DNA of 9,388 nt, from contig JAPTUI010000487.1 in assembly GCA_028067895.1 (NCBI GenBank), positions 1 to 9,388 on the forward strand, given 5' to 3'. Source of the DNA: Pseudomonadota bacterium (GTDB lineage: Bacteria > Pseudomonadota > Gammaproteobacteria > Steroidobacterales > Steroidobacteraceae). The notes below the pieces were generated by a model, which worked only from the letters and a program-made list of their open reading frames with translations, was not told where the DNA came from and made no database searches. The translations under genes were made by a program, and so were the position numbers. Below, in pieces: positions 1 to 6,313 of this stretch; within the stretch, counting starts at the first letter, position 1, and each line of letters starts with the position of its first letter.

Positions 1-841
1 TTCGGAATCGCTTGGACTCACCATTCAGTCATCCCGCGCTCTTCATCCATGGGTGCTTCTACTTGCCAAGTCTTCCTCTTCGCCCTCTTTTCGCACCGAA
101 GTGCAGCGCTCGCATTGCCGTGCTTAGCGCCCGAGGGGTAGGAGATTCCTCAGTTCTTCCACAGAATTTCCAGTCATTGAACGTGTCGACATCAAATCGA
201 TGAATGCTCTAGTGCAACGCACCTCCCCCGCCGGATGGCGGGCTTTCGCGGTCCCAGGATTCCAAGACGAACCGCTACTCTCATCGATCATCGTTTGCCG
301 CTGACTTGGCCGGGTGTCCCCCGGCTACACGCTATAACTCCGATTGCACCCTGGACTGATTACCGGGTTGCGTTTACAGGCTTGAGCTATTCGAGAGCCC
401 TCCCGGCTTGCGCCGCGAGGTGCTGACCGCCACACATCACTGCTGACAGCCCGACGCCATTACTGACGCCTCACTCGCCCACCTGTCGGTACGCGTCATA
501 CCCTCGCTGGTCCCTAAGGACCGATTCGAGCATGCCGCGACTCATCCTTGAGTCTTCTGTGGACAGGCATCCCGCATTACTGCGGTAGCCGTGCCCTGGT
601 CGCCCAGTCCCCGCCTTCATGTGACCTTTGACTTCAATCAGCGGGTCGATGGGAATACGGTCAGTCGGCGGGAATTTCACCCGCCTCAGCCGTGTTGCGG
701 CCGCACCAGCCCGATGAAGGGCATGCGGCTACAGCGATCTACCAGTTGGCAACTGGCATGTCCCGTCCGGGACGCTCGACGTGTGGAAGCGGGGGGTGGC
801 GACCCCCGCTTCGCTTATGGCTGGCGAGGGTGTTGGCGCAC
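1..841 (-). ncRNA. Probable 5' structured region of a group II intron (runs off left edge)
   Basis: No convincing protein gene lies in this 841-base stretch on either strand; the open frames are short and unlike any family I know. Read on the minus strand from 841, it begins GTGCGCC, matching the GUGYG start of group II introns. It then gives many stable hairpins: 786-795 with 803-812 (10 bp), 667-672 with 680-685 (loop TGAAATT), 572-576 with 581-585 (loop GTAA, a GNRA tetraloop), 509-513 with 518-522, 309-314 with 320-325, 227-232 with 237-242, and 93-96 with 101-104 (a C(TTCG)G tetraloop). The two special tetraloops exist only in minus-strand RNA, which fixes the orientation. The GGTGAAATTCC-type hairpin recalls domain I of bacterial group II introns, from memory. 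The reverse transcriptase, domain V and 3' end would lie left of base 1, so the call is inference. It could instead be another large structured RNA. Confidence 0.5.
786..812 (-). repeat. Perfect 10-bp hairpin near the proposed intron 5' end
   Basis: The arms GAAGCGGGGG (786-795) and CCCCCGCTTC (803-812) pair perfectly around a 7-base loop. It lies about 30 bases inside the proposed intron start at 841 and has no T-run on either side, so it is not a simple terminator. A basal hairpin of intron domain I fits best. Confidence 0.6.
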
Positions 842-914
842 CCCATGCTCCTGTTAGAGCTACACAGTATAGAAACCACCCGTTTCAAATTTTTTTGGGC
901 CTGCGGCGGGCAGC

Positions 915-960
915 GGGTTCTCGGCCTGACGGCCTGCGAACCCTCGGCCGCCTTGGCCGA
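915..960. repeat. Two adjacent GC-rich hairpins
   Basis: The first hairpin pairs GGGTTC (915-920) with GAACCC (938-943) and continues inside with GGCC (923-926) and GGCC (931-934). The second follows at once: TCGGCC (944-949) pairs with GGCCGA (955-960) around a 5-base loop. Neither is followed by a clear T-run on either strand, so intrinsic termination is not well supported. They may be a protein-binding or recombination-related structure, or a remnant of a mobile element end. Confidence 0.55.
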
Positions 961-1072
961 ATGGAATCCTAGTTTGTTCTTGCTCAGCTGCTTATCGACC
1001 TTAGCCTCTTTCGCCCGCAGATCCCCAGATTCTGCCCCGTCGGTCCCCACCGCCGTTCGTGCTTGCACTGGT

Positions 1073-1108
1073 TGCTATACCTCGTGAATGACCGTGAACC
1101 GGGAGGGG
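1073..1108 (+). promoter_or_regulatory. Candidate extended -10 promoter and strong RBS for the 1113 gene
   Basis: TGCTATACC at 1073-1081 fits an extended -10 element (TG-N-TATAnn) and needs no good -35 box; none is seen 17 bases upstream. A purine-rich GGGAGGGG (1101-1108) sits 4 bases before the ATG at 1113 and supports that start. The RBS is convincing; the promoter is only a match by eye. Confidence 0.35.
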
Positions 1109-1112
1109 ACAT

Positions 1113-1865
1113 ATGACCGATGTAATACAAGCACGCGCACACCTGATGCAGCAGGTGAGTGACCACGTACGCCGTGGATACCGACACTGGGCAAGCGGGA
1201 CGGTCCCGCTTGAGCGCGCTCGGGCGTGGTCTGAGAAGGCCATCAAACTGTACGAAGTCGAGCAGGATCGGAATCGACGCGCTCGCGCAAAGAAAGCCGG
1301 TCGCGGCTCCGCGTACTTGCTCTTTTATCCACTGGATCGGTCGCCTGAGACGAAGAGGCTCGGCTGGATCCTTCTCGTGACCGACGGTGATCACCCCGCG
1401 CACAGACTGGAGAAACTATGCCGCGCAGAACTGAGTCCCGTAACCCTGTTTGGCTACAACCTGGCACGCGAGCCCAAGGCAGGCGTGGAGCACCCGCCGT
1501 GGACATGGCGCATGAGCCGGGACACGTACGAAGCGTGGCGCGAGCGCATCATCGACGTTATACGGCGTGGGAGCGATTTGGATCTACAGCAGGTACTCAA
1601 GGTCCTGCGTGGGGCGCCGGGGTTCGCCGGTGTGCGTCGGCAAATCAAGTCGCTCCATCGCCTGATCCGTTATGAGTGGTCTGCTCGCCATGGACGGGCC
1701 ACGCGACCACCGACCCTACCGCGAATATGGTTTGCCCCGCGGATGCAGGTCATCCGCGTGTCTTTATCTGCGTATCTCCAGGCGCACAAGCGCGCGCAGG
1801 ATTACCGCGCCGCTGAATCGCTTGAAAAGCGCCCTGCGGTCGACCAAACTAAAACATTGTCTTAG
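1113..1865 (+). CDS. Uncharacterised basic protein of a mobile element (250 aa)
   Basis: I cannot give this protein a function. The ATG follows a strong purine-rich ribosome binding site. Residues 6-30 form an amphipathic start rich in Arg and His (QARAHLMQQVSDHVRRGYRHW), and residues 51-66 are highly basic (RNRRARAKKAGRG). The core is a compact, likely mixed alpha/beta segment with WILLVTDGDHPAHRLEKL (85-102) and the Trp-rich WTWRMSRDTYEAW (130-142). A helical basic C-terminal half follows (150-240). There is no signal peptide, membrane segment or cysteine pair. From memory, proteins with a similar opening and similar WxLLVTxGDHPxHRLEKL and WTWxMxxxxYxAW segments are annotated as hypothetical on integrative elements and plasmids of Gammaproteobacteria; I could not check this. 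Its place just upstream of the recombinase in the same direction marks it as island cargo. Nucleic-acid binding is possible from the charge but not shown. Confidence 0.8.
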   Translation: MTDVIQARAHLMQQVSDHVRRGYRHWASGTVPLERARAWSEKAIKLYEVEQDRNRRARAKKAGRGSAYLLFYPLDRSPETKRLGWILLVTDGDHPAHRLEKLCRAELSPVTLFGYNLAREPKAGVEHPPWTWRMSRDTYEAWRERIIDVIRRGSDLDLQQVLKVLRGAPGFAGVRRQIKSLHRLIRYEWSARHGRATRPPTLPRIWFAPRMQVIRVSLSAYLQAHKRAQDYRAAESLEKRPAVDQTKTLS

Positions 1866-1961
1866 CAGTAGACCCCACGCACCCAGTCCGATGCCCGCTA
1901 TACAGCCATAACGCCGTCAGTGCGGATAGCCCGATGGATAAACTCGGGTGCTTGACTGGGA

Positions 1962-2144
1962 ATGGACAAGGTCTCCCAGCCACAGTGTTCCGGTTTTAAA
2001 CCGAGATCAAAAACGCGTTCGCGTCGCGACGCCGCGCGGGATACACGGCAACGGCCGTCGATTACACTATTGCCCTCAAAAGGCCGACCGGCACCCGAGC
2101 TGGCCGTGGAATTTTTATACGATGCCCTGCGGAGCAAGCTATGA
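1962..2144 (+). CDS. Possible small ORF overlapping the recombinase start (60 aa)
   Basis: This is a short basic open frame with many Lys, Arg and Ser in its first half, ending LAVEFLYDALRSKL. Its TGA overlaps the recombinase ATG as ATGA (2141-2144), an arrangement typical of translational coupling. Against it, no good ribosome binding site precedes the ATG at 1962, an in-frame stop lies at 1953-1955, and I recognise no family. A small basic protein next to a recombinase could be a directionality factor, but nothing in the sequence shows that. The alternative is a chance open frame in a 275-base intergenic gap (1866-2140). Confidence 0.25.
   Translation: MDKVSQPQCSGFKPRSKTRSRRDAARDTRQRPSITLLPSKGRPAPELAVEFLYDALRSKL
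1991..2003. promoter_or_regulatory. 13-bp palindrome upstream of the recombinase, possible operator
   Basis: CGGTTT (1991-1996) and AAACCG (1998-2003) form a perfect inverted repeat around one base, about 140 bases before the recombinase start. The size and symmetry suit a dimeric repressor site, but no regulator gene is seen beside it. It also lies inside the doubtful small ORF, so it may be chance. Confidence 0.3.
2131..2140 (+). promoter_or_regulatory. RBS of the serine recombinase
   Basis: GGAG at 2131-2134 lies 6 bases before the ATG at 2141, which supports that start. It also puts residues MYLRSS at the N-terminus, exactly where the resolvase fold should begin. Confidence 0.6.
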
Positions 2145-3619
2145 ACGCGGCCATGTACCTGCGAAGCAGTAAGGATCGCTCCGACGTCAGTATTGCGGCT
2201 CAGCGACACGAACTGGATAAACTCGCCACGGCGCGTTCGCTGAAAGTCGTCAAGTGCTTCGAAGATGCGGTCGAGTCGGGCGCTACGGAGGACCGTCCTG
2301 GCTTCCTTGCGCTCATTCGAAGTCTCAAGGATCCCCATCGCAACTGGTCCACTTTGCTGGTGTATGACACCAGCAGAATCGCACGGCGTCGACACATCGC
2401 TCAGGCCATCAAGCATCAGGCCAAGAAGCACGGTGTCACGATCTTGTACGCCCGCATGCCGACTGATCTCGATCCGGTCTCCGAGATTGTGTTGGAGTCG
2501 GTTTTCGAGGCAATGGACGAGGCGCATTCGATCATGTCCCGAGAGAAGGGCCTTGCCGGAATGTCCGAGAACGTTCGCCAAGGCTGGCGAGCCGGCGGTC
2601 GGGCGCCATTTGGGTACGGGCTGGAATCACATCCCACGGGTGCGATCCGTGACGGCCAGCCCGTCACCAAATCGAAGCTGGTACCGAATGCCGATGCCCC
2701 CAAGATCCGTCGGTATCTGAAGGATCGAGCGGCAGGGGTACCCCGCACAATTGCCCAGCGCCACGTCCCGATGAATGCGTCGTCGCTGGTCGGGGTGGAA
2801 TGGAACGCGCTGACCTATGCCGGCCACACCGTCTGGAACCGCCATGCCGCAGCCGGAACGGGACACAAGCGCCGGCCGCGCTCTGAGTGGCAGATGACGC
2901 GTGAGACACACCGTGCTCTGATCACGGATGCCGAGGCCGAGACGATTCTCACGCGGCTGGAAACGAGCCGGGTCGGGGATGCCGTGAGCCGAGCAAAGGC
3001 CTCGACGAACACCAAGCATCTGCTGGCGGGTCTGCTCTGTACGCCAGAGGGCACCCTGTGGGTGGGTCACGGTACGCATTACCGGCTGAAGCGCAAGGGC
3101 GAACGGCGCGGGAAACTCGTTCCAGCAGCATTGGTGGAACAGGCCGTCCTCGGTCAATTATCGGCGGATATGGCCTCTGATGCGTTCCTAAGCGAACTGC
3201 TGACGACGGCCAAGCGATTCAATGCCACCACCGATCCGGCGGCCCCCATCGCCGAGCAGATCCGCCTGCTGGAGAAGGAGAAGGCGCGCGCCGCAGAACT
3301 GGCGCTCTCCACCGACGACGAGGTGTTCATCAAGCTCGTGGCGGAGAAGAGCCGCCACATCGAAGCGCTGCAGCGGGAGATGGCGGCGGTACGCAAGGAC
3401 AACGCGCTCGCCGACCACGTGGCCGCGCTGACCGTAGAAGGGCTTCGCGACCTGCTCGCCGAGCAACGGCCAGAGAAGGCCCTTGAAGTCCTGGTCGAAC
3501 GAGTCGTCCTAGATCCCGAGGCGCTCACCTGCCAGATCGAATTCAAGGCGGTGCCGGGTGAGCGGAAGTGGCTATCTGTGGCGTCCCCAAGGGGATTCGA
3601 ACCCCTGTTACCGCCGTGA
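2141..3619 (+). CDS. Large serine recombinase (site-specific integrase of the island, 492 aa)
   Basis: A DNA recombinase that probably integrates and excises the element to its left. The N-terminal resolvase domain (about 4-140) has the YLRSS opening with Arg8 and the likely nucleophile Ser10, plus DTSRIARR with Asp76, Arg79 and Arg82. The recombinase domain starts near GGRAPFGYG (152-160) and runs to about 280. The zinc-ribbon region (about 293-325, from KHLLAGLLC) keeps only one cysteine, Cys300, where the family usually has four, so it probably binds no zinc. A charged coiled coil follows at about 365-420, as in large serine integrases. The length is normal for the family. The last 14 or so residues (from Val480, ending RGFEPLLPP) are translated from the tRNA-Glu 3' half, and the TGA (3617-3619) falls in the anticodon loop. 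The target is therefore very probably this tRNA, unusual because tRNA sites are mostly used by tyrosine integrases. Ser10 as nucleophile is inferred from motif position. Confidence 0.93.
   Translation: MNAAMYLRSSKDRSDVSIAAQRHELDKLATARSLKVVKCFEDAVESGATEDRPGFLALIRSLKDPHRNWSTLLVYDTSRIARRRHIAQAIKHQAKKHGVTILYARMPTDLDPVSEIVLESVFEAMDEAHSIMSREKGLAGMSENVRQGWRAGGRAPFGYGLESHPTGAIRDGQPVTKSKLVPNADAPKIRRYLKDRAAGVPRTIAQRHVPMNASSLVGVEWNALTYAGHTVWNRHAAAGTGHKRRPRSEWQMTRETHRALITDAEAETILTRLETSRVGDAVSRAKASTNTKHLLAGLLCTPEGTLWVGHGTHYRLKRKGERRGKLVPAALVEQAVLGQLSADMASDAFLSELLTTAKRFNATTDPAAPIAEQIRLLEKEKARAAELALSTDDEVFIKLVAEKSRHIEALQREMAAVRKDNALADHVAALTVEGLRDLLAEQRPEKALEVLVERVVLDPEALTCQIEFKAVPGERKWLSVASPRGFEPLLPP
3579..3619. 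other. Putative attachment site in the tRNA-Glu 3' half (right island end)
   Basis: These bases are shared by the 3' half of the tRNA (CCA end to anticodon loop) and the 3' end of the recombinase gene. An integrating element that uses a tRNA must bring a copy of its 3' part, so the crossover core is likely within this stretch; the exact core cannot be defined without the partner site. No second copy of the tRNA 3' end was found in bases 1-3578, so the left end is outside the window. Confidence 0.5.
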
Positions 3620-3654
3620 AAGGGCGATGTCCTGGGCCTCTAGACGATGGGGAC
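3579..3654 (-). tRNA. tRNA-Glu (anticodon TTC)
   Basis: The gene is 76 bases with an encoded CCA (complement of 3579-3581). The acceptor stem pairs GTCCCCA (5', 3654-3648) with TGGGGAC (complement of 3583-3589), followed by discriminator G. The anticodon stem TCGCC/GGCGG encloses loop CTTTCAC with anticodon TTC (complement of 3618-3620). The T arm has the usual GGTTCGAATCC. From memory it is nearly identical to E. coli tRNA-Glu, with a compensated change in the acceptor stem, and it should be functional. Its 3' half overlaps the convergent recombinase gene, and no terminator follows its CCA. Confidence 0.97.
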
Positions 3655-3703
3655 CCGGATCTGAGAGCCGCATCCCAGGGGTGCCCTGAGACGCGGGGCG
3701 GCA

Positions 3704-3732
3704 AGATTACACGCCCGGGCGCCGTCGAACAA
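3704..3732 (-). promoter_or_regulatory. Probable tRNA-Glu promoter
   Basis: On the minus strand TTGTTC (3732-3727) and TAATCT (3709-3704) are spaced by 17 bases, about 50 bases before the tRNA 5' end. A GC-rich discriminator (TGCCGCCC) follows, typical of stringently controlled stable-RNA promoters. The -35 box starts only 13 bases past the esterase stop, so the tRNA has its own promoter but may also receive read-through from that gene. Confidence 0.5.
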
Positions 3733-3744
3733 TGCTCGCGTCGC

Positions 3745-5391
3745 TCAGACCCGCATCAGCCCGTCCGCAGAGGGTTGCAGACCGGGCGACGGCGGGACGG
3801 GAGGGGATGCCAGTCCGACGTTGACGTACCAATACTGGGTGCCGGCCGCCCGTCGCCGCGCAATGACCTCTTCATGCAGCTCGAAGGTCCCGGGATGCAG
3901 GTGGTGTGCCACCCGCGGTTGGCCACGGAATTCCAGGTATGCCCGCTCGCTCCCGTACCGTGACCACCGCGCCGTCCCAGGCGCCGCTGGGAACCCTGTG
4001 CGTGCAAAGCTCGTGAAATAGCCCATGATCGCTGCACTGAGCGCCCGCTCCGGCGGCTCGTCCGGGGGTCTCGGCCACAACGCCGGCCACCCCTCCTCGG
4101 CCCCGACTCGCCCGAACTCGTAAGGCAATTCGCTGGCATGGAACGCCTCGAGCCGCAGCGCCTCCTGCGCCGGGTAGCGGTGCGCAAAATAGTAGAGGTA
4201 TGAAGGGCATCCAAGCGCCTCTTGAGACCTCACCAGGCGCTCGGCGCTCCACCCGTAGAATGCGTCACGCGCCGCGGCGAGCGCGCTCTCTTCGATCTGT
4301 TCCGCCGGATACCGCTCGAGATAGCGCGGCGCGAGGTCCGCATAGATGCGCCTCACCTCAGCCTCGTAGTCGGCCGCACGGTCCGGCAGCGGCGGCAGGA
4401 AAAGCCGCAGGGCGCGGATTTCCCCGTCATTGAAGCCGGCGATCAGCGGCACTGCGGCCTGTTCGCCGCGGTCGAAGCACTCGACGATCTGCCGCGGCAG
4501 GACCCACCCGTCGATCGTCGCCTGCGGATCGAAACCCGCCGCCACCGCCTGCTCCGCGAGCGCCTGTGCACCCCTCTGGCGCAGCTGGGCAATACCGCTT
4601 GCGCCCAACCCTCGCACCAGCGCCTCGCCCACCTCATGAGCGCAGGGCAATCCGAACCGTGACTGCGTCAGGTGGGGATTGGACACGAGATACCCGCTCT
4701 GCGCGATCACCTTGTGGAAGAGGCCACGGGCGAGCGGACTCACCATCAGTTCGATGGCACTCAACGCGCCTGCGGATTCACCAAACACCGTGACGTTGCC
4801 CGGGTCTCCGCCGAACGCCGCGATGTGCTCCCGGACCCAGCGCAGCGCGGCAATCTGATCCAAAAGGCCGTAATTGCCCGACGATGCATTCGGGGACTGT
4901 GCGGTCAGCTCCGGGTGCGCAAGATAGCCGAGCACGCCGAGCCGGTAATTGACCGAGACCATCACGACGCCCTGCCGCGCCAGCGCCTCCCCGTCGTACA
5001 TGGCGCTCGCCGGATCGCCGCTGCGCAGCGCGCCGCCGTGCAGCCATACCATGACGGGAGCGCCGTGCGCACCAGGCGGCGCCCAGACGTTCAGGAACAA
5101 GCAGTCTTCACTCGTGCGTGGCGGATCACTTGCGTAGATGCTGCCGGCAACCGAACGCACCTGCACACAGGCGGGTCCGAATTGCAGCGCCGCCCGCACT
5201 CCAGTCCACGCTCCCGCCGGAACCGGCGGCCGCCACCGCAGCGCACCCGTGGGCGCCTCCGCATAACGGATGCCAAGGAACATCCGCAGACCATCGGATC
5301 GTTCGATCCCGGCGAGCTCACCGAGCGACGTCCTGACCGTGCACGGCAGATCACGTCCTTCGTCCGCCGACGGCTCACGCTTCAGCGACAT
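3745..5391 (-). CDS. Type-B carboxylesterase (548 aa)
   Basis: An alpha/beta-hydrolase that cleaves carboxylic esters; the substrate is unknown. Numbered from the ATG at 5391: the family opening VRTSLGELAGI (19-29) and FLGIRYAEAP (38-47), EDCLFLNVW (96-103), oxyanion-hole HGG (118-120), the signature FGGDPGNVTVFGESAGA with nucleophile Ser206, acid Glu324 in GFNDGE, and catalytic His418 in FHASELPYEFG. All three triad members are present and the length is normal. I chose 5391 because AGGAG (5407-5403) lies 11 bases upstream and homology starts just after it. The frame stays open to an ATG at 5589, but that adds 66 Arg- and Pro-rich residues with no family match and would overlap the TetR gene. 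No signal peptide is seen from 5391, so the enzyme is probably cytoplasmic. It lies 130 bases after the TetR gene, same strand, and fits hydrolysis of an imported ester. Confidence 0.93.
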   Translation of the reverse strand: MSLKREPSADEGRDLPCTVRTSLGELAGIERSDGLRMFLGIRYAEAPTGALRWRPPVPAGAWTGVRAALQFGPACVQVRSVAGSIYASDPPRTSEDCLFLNVWAPPGAHGAPVMVWLHGGALRSGDPASAMYDGEALARQGVVMVSVNYRLGVLGYLAHPELTAQSPNASSGNYGLLDQIAALRWVREHIAAFGGDPGNVTVFGESAGALSAIELMVSPLARGLFHKVIAQSGYLVSNPHLTQSRFGLPCAHEVGEALVRGLGASGIAQLRQRGAQALAEQAVAAGFDPQATIDGWVLPRQIVECFDRGEQAAVPLIAGFNDGEIRALRLFLPPLPDRAADYEAEVRRIYADLAPRYLERYPAEQIEESALAAARDAFYGWSAERLVRSQEALGCPSYLYYFAHRYPAQEALRLEAFHASELPYEFGRVGAEEGWPALWPRPPDEPPERALSAAIMGYFTSFARTGFPAAPGTARWSRYGSERAYLEFRGQPRVAHHLHPGTFELHEEVIARRRAAGTQYWYVNVGLASPPVPPSPGLQPSADGLMRV

Positions 5392-5521
5392 CAGTCGATA
5401 CTCTCCTGGATTGCGACGCCATGGCCAAGCGCCTTCGGACGTGCGCGGCGCAGGCAGTCGCCGCACATCTTGCGTTCGCCACGAGGGACAGAACGCTGCT
5501 GGGGCTCGCGCCAGGGGCCGC

Positions 5522-6253
5522 TCAGCGCGCGTGCTTCTTGCGCGCCGCCGCACTCTTGCGCGGCTTGACGGCTTTGCCCGAGGAGACACACAGAGCCGTA
5601 AATCCCGCGGCCATAAAGCTGGCCAGGCGATCCTTCACCGCAGCGAAATCCTCGGACTTGCAGACTCCACCGGAGAGGTGATCGATGCGGCCGGTGCGCC
5701 CGAGCACGTGCAGGAACGCGCCGCTGACGAAATCGTAGCCCCAGAAAATGTCGGCATCCGAACAGCCCGGCAGTGCCTTCTTCAGGATGCCGATCAGCTT
5801 CAGGACCACGGGATTGAAGTGCAGGTCCATCATGGCCGCTCCCTCCGGGGAGTTGCTCACCTGCGCCGCGAATGCCGCGAAATTCCGCCAGCCCTCGCCG
5901 CCATTGATGTACAGATCCAGATCCGTGTCGAGAAAGGCCCGCAACGCGCCCTCCACCGTCGGGGCACCGCCGCACTCGCGCTCGTAGTGATCGAGCGCAT
6001 CGAGCCTGCGGCTGCTGGTCGTGCCCGCCCGACGCGTGAACACGGCCTCGAACAGTCGTCGCTTGTCGACAAAGTAATAATGCATCAGCGAGGTGTGCAC
6101 GCCGACCTTCAGCGCCACGTCGCGCAGCGTCACACCGTTCAAGCCGTGCTTGGAGAACAGGTACTCGGCGGCATCCAACATGCGCTCGAGAGTCTCGGCC
6201 CGCTGCTCCGCCTTGGTGCGGGTCTTCTGTTTGTTCGTGAGACGCTTGGCCAT
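5522..6253 (-). CDS. TetR/AcrR-family transcriptional regulator (243 aa)
   Basis: A one-component DNA-binding regulator, usually a repressor released by a small ligand. The N-terminal helix-turn-helix is clear: RMLDAAEYLFSKHGLNG (24-40), then VTLRDVALKVGVHTSLMHYYF (41-61) and DKRRLFEAVF (63-72). The C-terminal ligand domain contains FWGYDFVSGAFLHVLGRTGRI (170-190), which reminds me of the C-terminal domain of PsrA-like fatty-acid-responsive TetR proteins; that is memory, not a search. Residues 227-243 form a lysine/arginine tail with the composition of a histone-like tail, probably adding nonspecific DNA contacts. The start at 6253 has a modest AAGG 8 bases upstream. The gene sits between the acyl-CoA synthetase (76 bases) and the esterase (130 bases), all in the same direction, so it probably controls this cluster and perhaps itself through the repeats at 6264-6313. 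Confidence 0.92.
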   Translation of the reverse strand: MAKRLTNKQKTRTKAEQRAETLERMLDAAEYLFSKHGLNGVTLRDVALKVGVHTSLMHYYFVDKRRLFEAVFTRRAGTTSSRRLDALDHYERECGGAPTVEGALRAFLDTDLDLYINGGEGWRNFAAFAAQVSNSPEGAAMMDLHFNPVVLKLIGILKKALPGCSDADIFWGYDFVSGAFLHVLGRTGRIDHLSGGVCKSEDFAAVKDRLASFMAAGFTALCVSSGKAVKPRKSAAARKKHAR

Positions 6254-6263
6254 CTACGCAACC

Positions 6264-6313
6264 TTCGACGAAAAGCGGCAATCCAGGAACGGAGAGTACC
6301 ACTAAACGTCGAA
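6264..6313. promoter_or_regulatory. Inverted repeats before the tetR-like gene, possible operator
   Basis: TTCGACG (6264-6270) recurs inverted as CGTCGAA (6307-6313), with 36 bases between, about four helical turns centre to centre. The first copy is itself a perfect 9-base palindrome, TTCGACGAA (6264-6272), and it touches the ribosome binding site of the regulator gene. This suits autorepression by a TetR dimer. Motif length is short, so chance is possible. Confidence 0.3.

Larger units (their letters stand above)
842..1112. other. Intergenic region right of the proposed intron
   Basis: No supported gene is seen here. If the minus-strand intron call is right, this is its 5' exon, and the bases abutting the intron (minus strand CATGGG) would be the IBS1 pairing site. 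The stretch contains the paired hairpins at 915-960, a T-run at 888-894 preceded by a weak GAAAC/GTTTC stem-loop, and a candidate promoter and ribosome binding site for the next gene. Minus-strand open frames running through it resemble no protein I recognise and overlap the start of the gene at 1113. Confidence 0.4.

Noticed and set aside
870..894. Possible intrinsic terminator (GAAAC/GTTTC stem then T-run)
   Set aside because: The stem is only 5 bp and AT-rich, and no gene ends just before it on the plus strand.
1..1085. CRISPR array
   Set aside because: The hairpins differ from each other and there are no evenly spaced direct repeats.
739..1403. Minus-strand open frames near 739-1068 and 984-1403
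   Set aside because: Composition is irregular, no family is recognised, and they overlap the well-started gene at 1113 or the structured region.
1..3578. Second copy of the tRNA-Glu 3' end as left attachment site
   Set aside because: I looked for the T-arm and acceptor segment by eye and found only short chance matches such as at 521-530.
3568..3963. Plus-strand open frame opening VPKGIRTPVTAVKG
   Set aside because: This is the well-known false protein from reading across a tRNA-Glu gene; the rest is opposite to the esterase gene.
5391..5468. 25-codon leader ORF (CGDC at residues 2-5) whose TGA overlaps the esterase ATG
   Set aside because: It is the tail of a long random open frame opposite in phase to the TetR gene and has no ribosome binding site; the overlap is probably chance.
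5392..5589. Longer N-terminus for the esterase
   Set aside because: The extra 66 residues are Arg- and Pro-rich with no family match, overlap the TetR gene, and a good ribosome binding site precedes the ATG at 5391.
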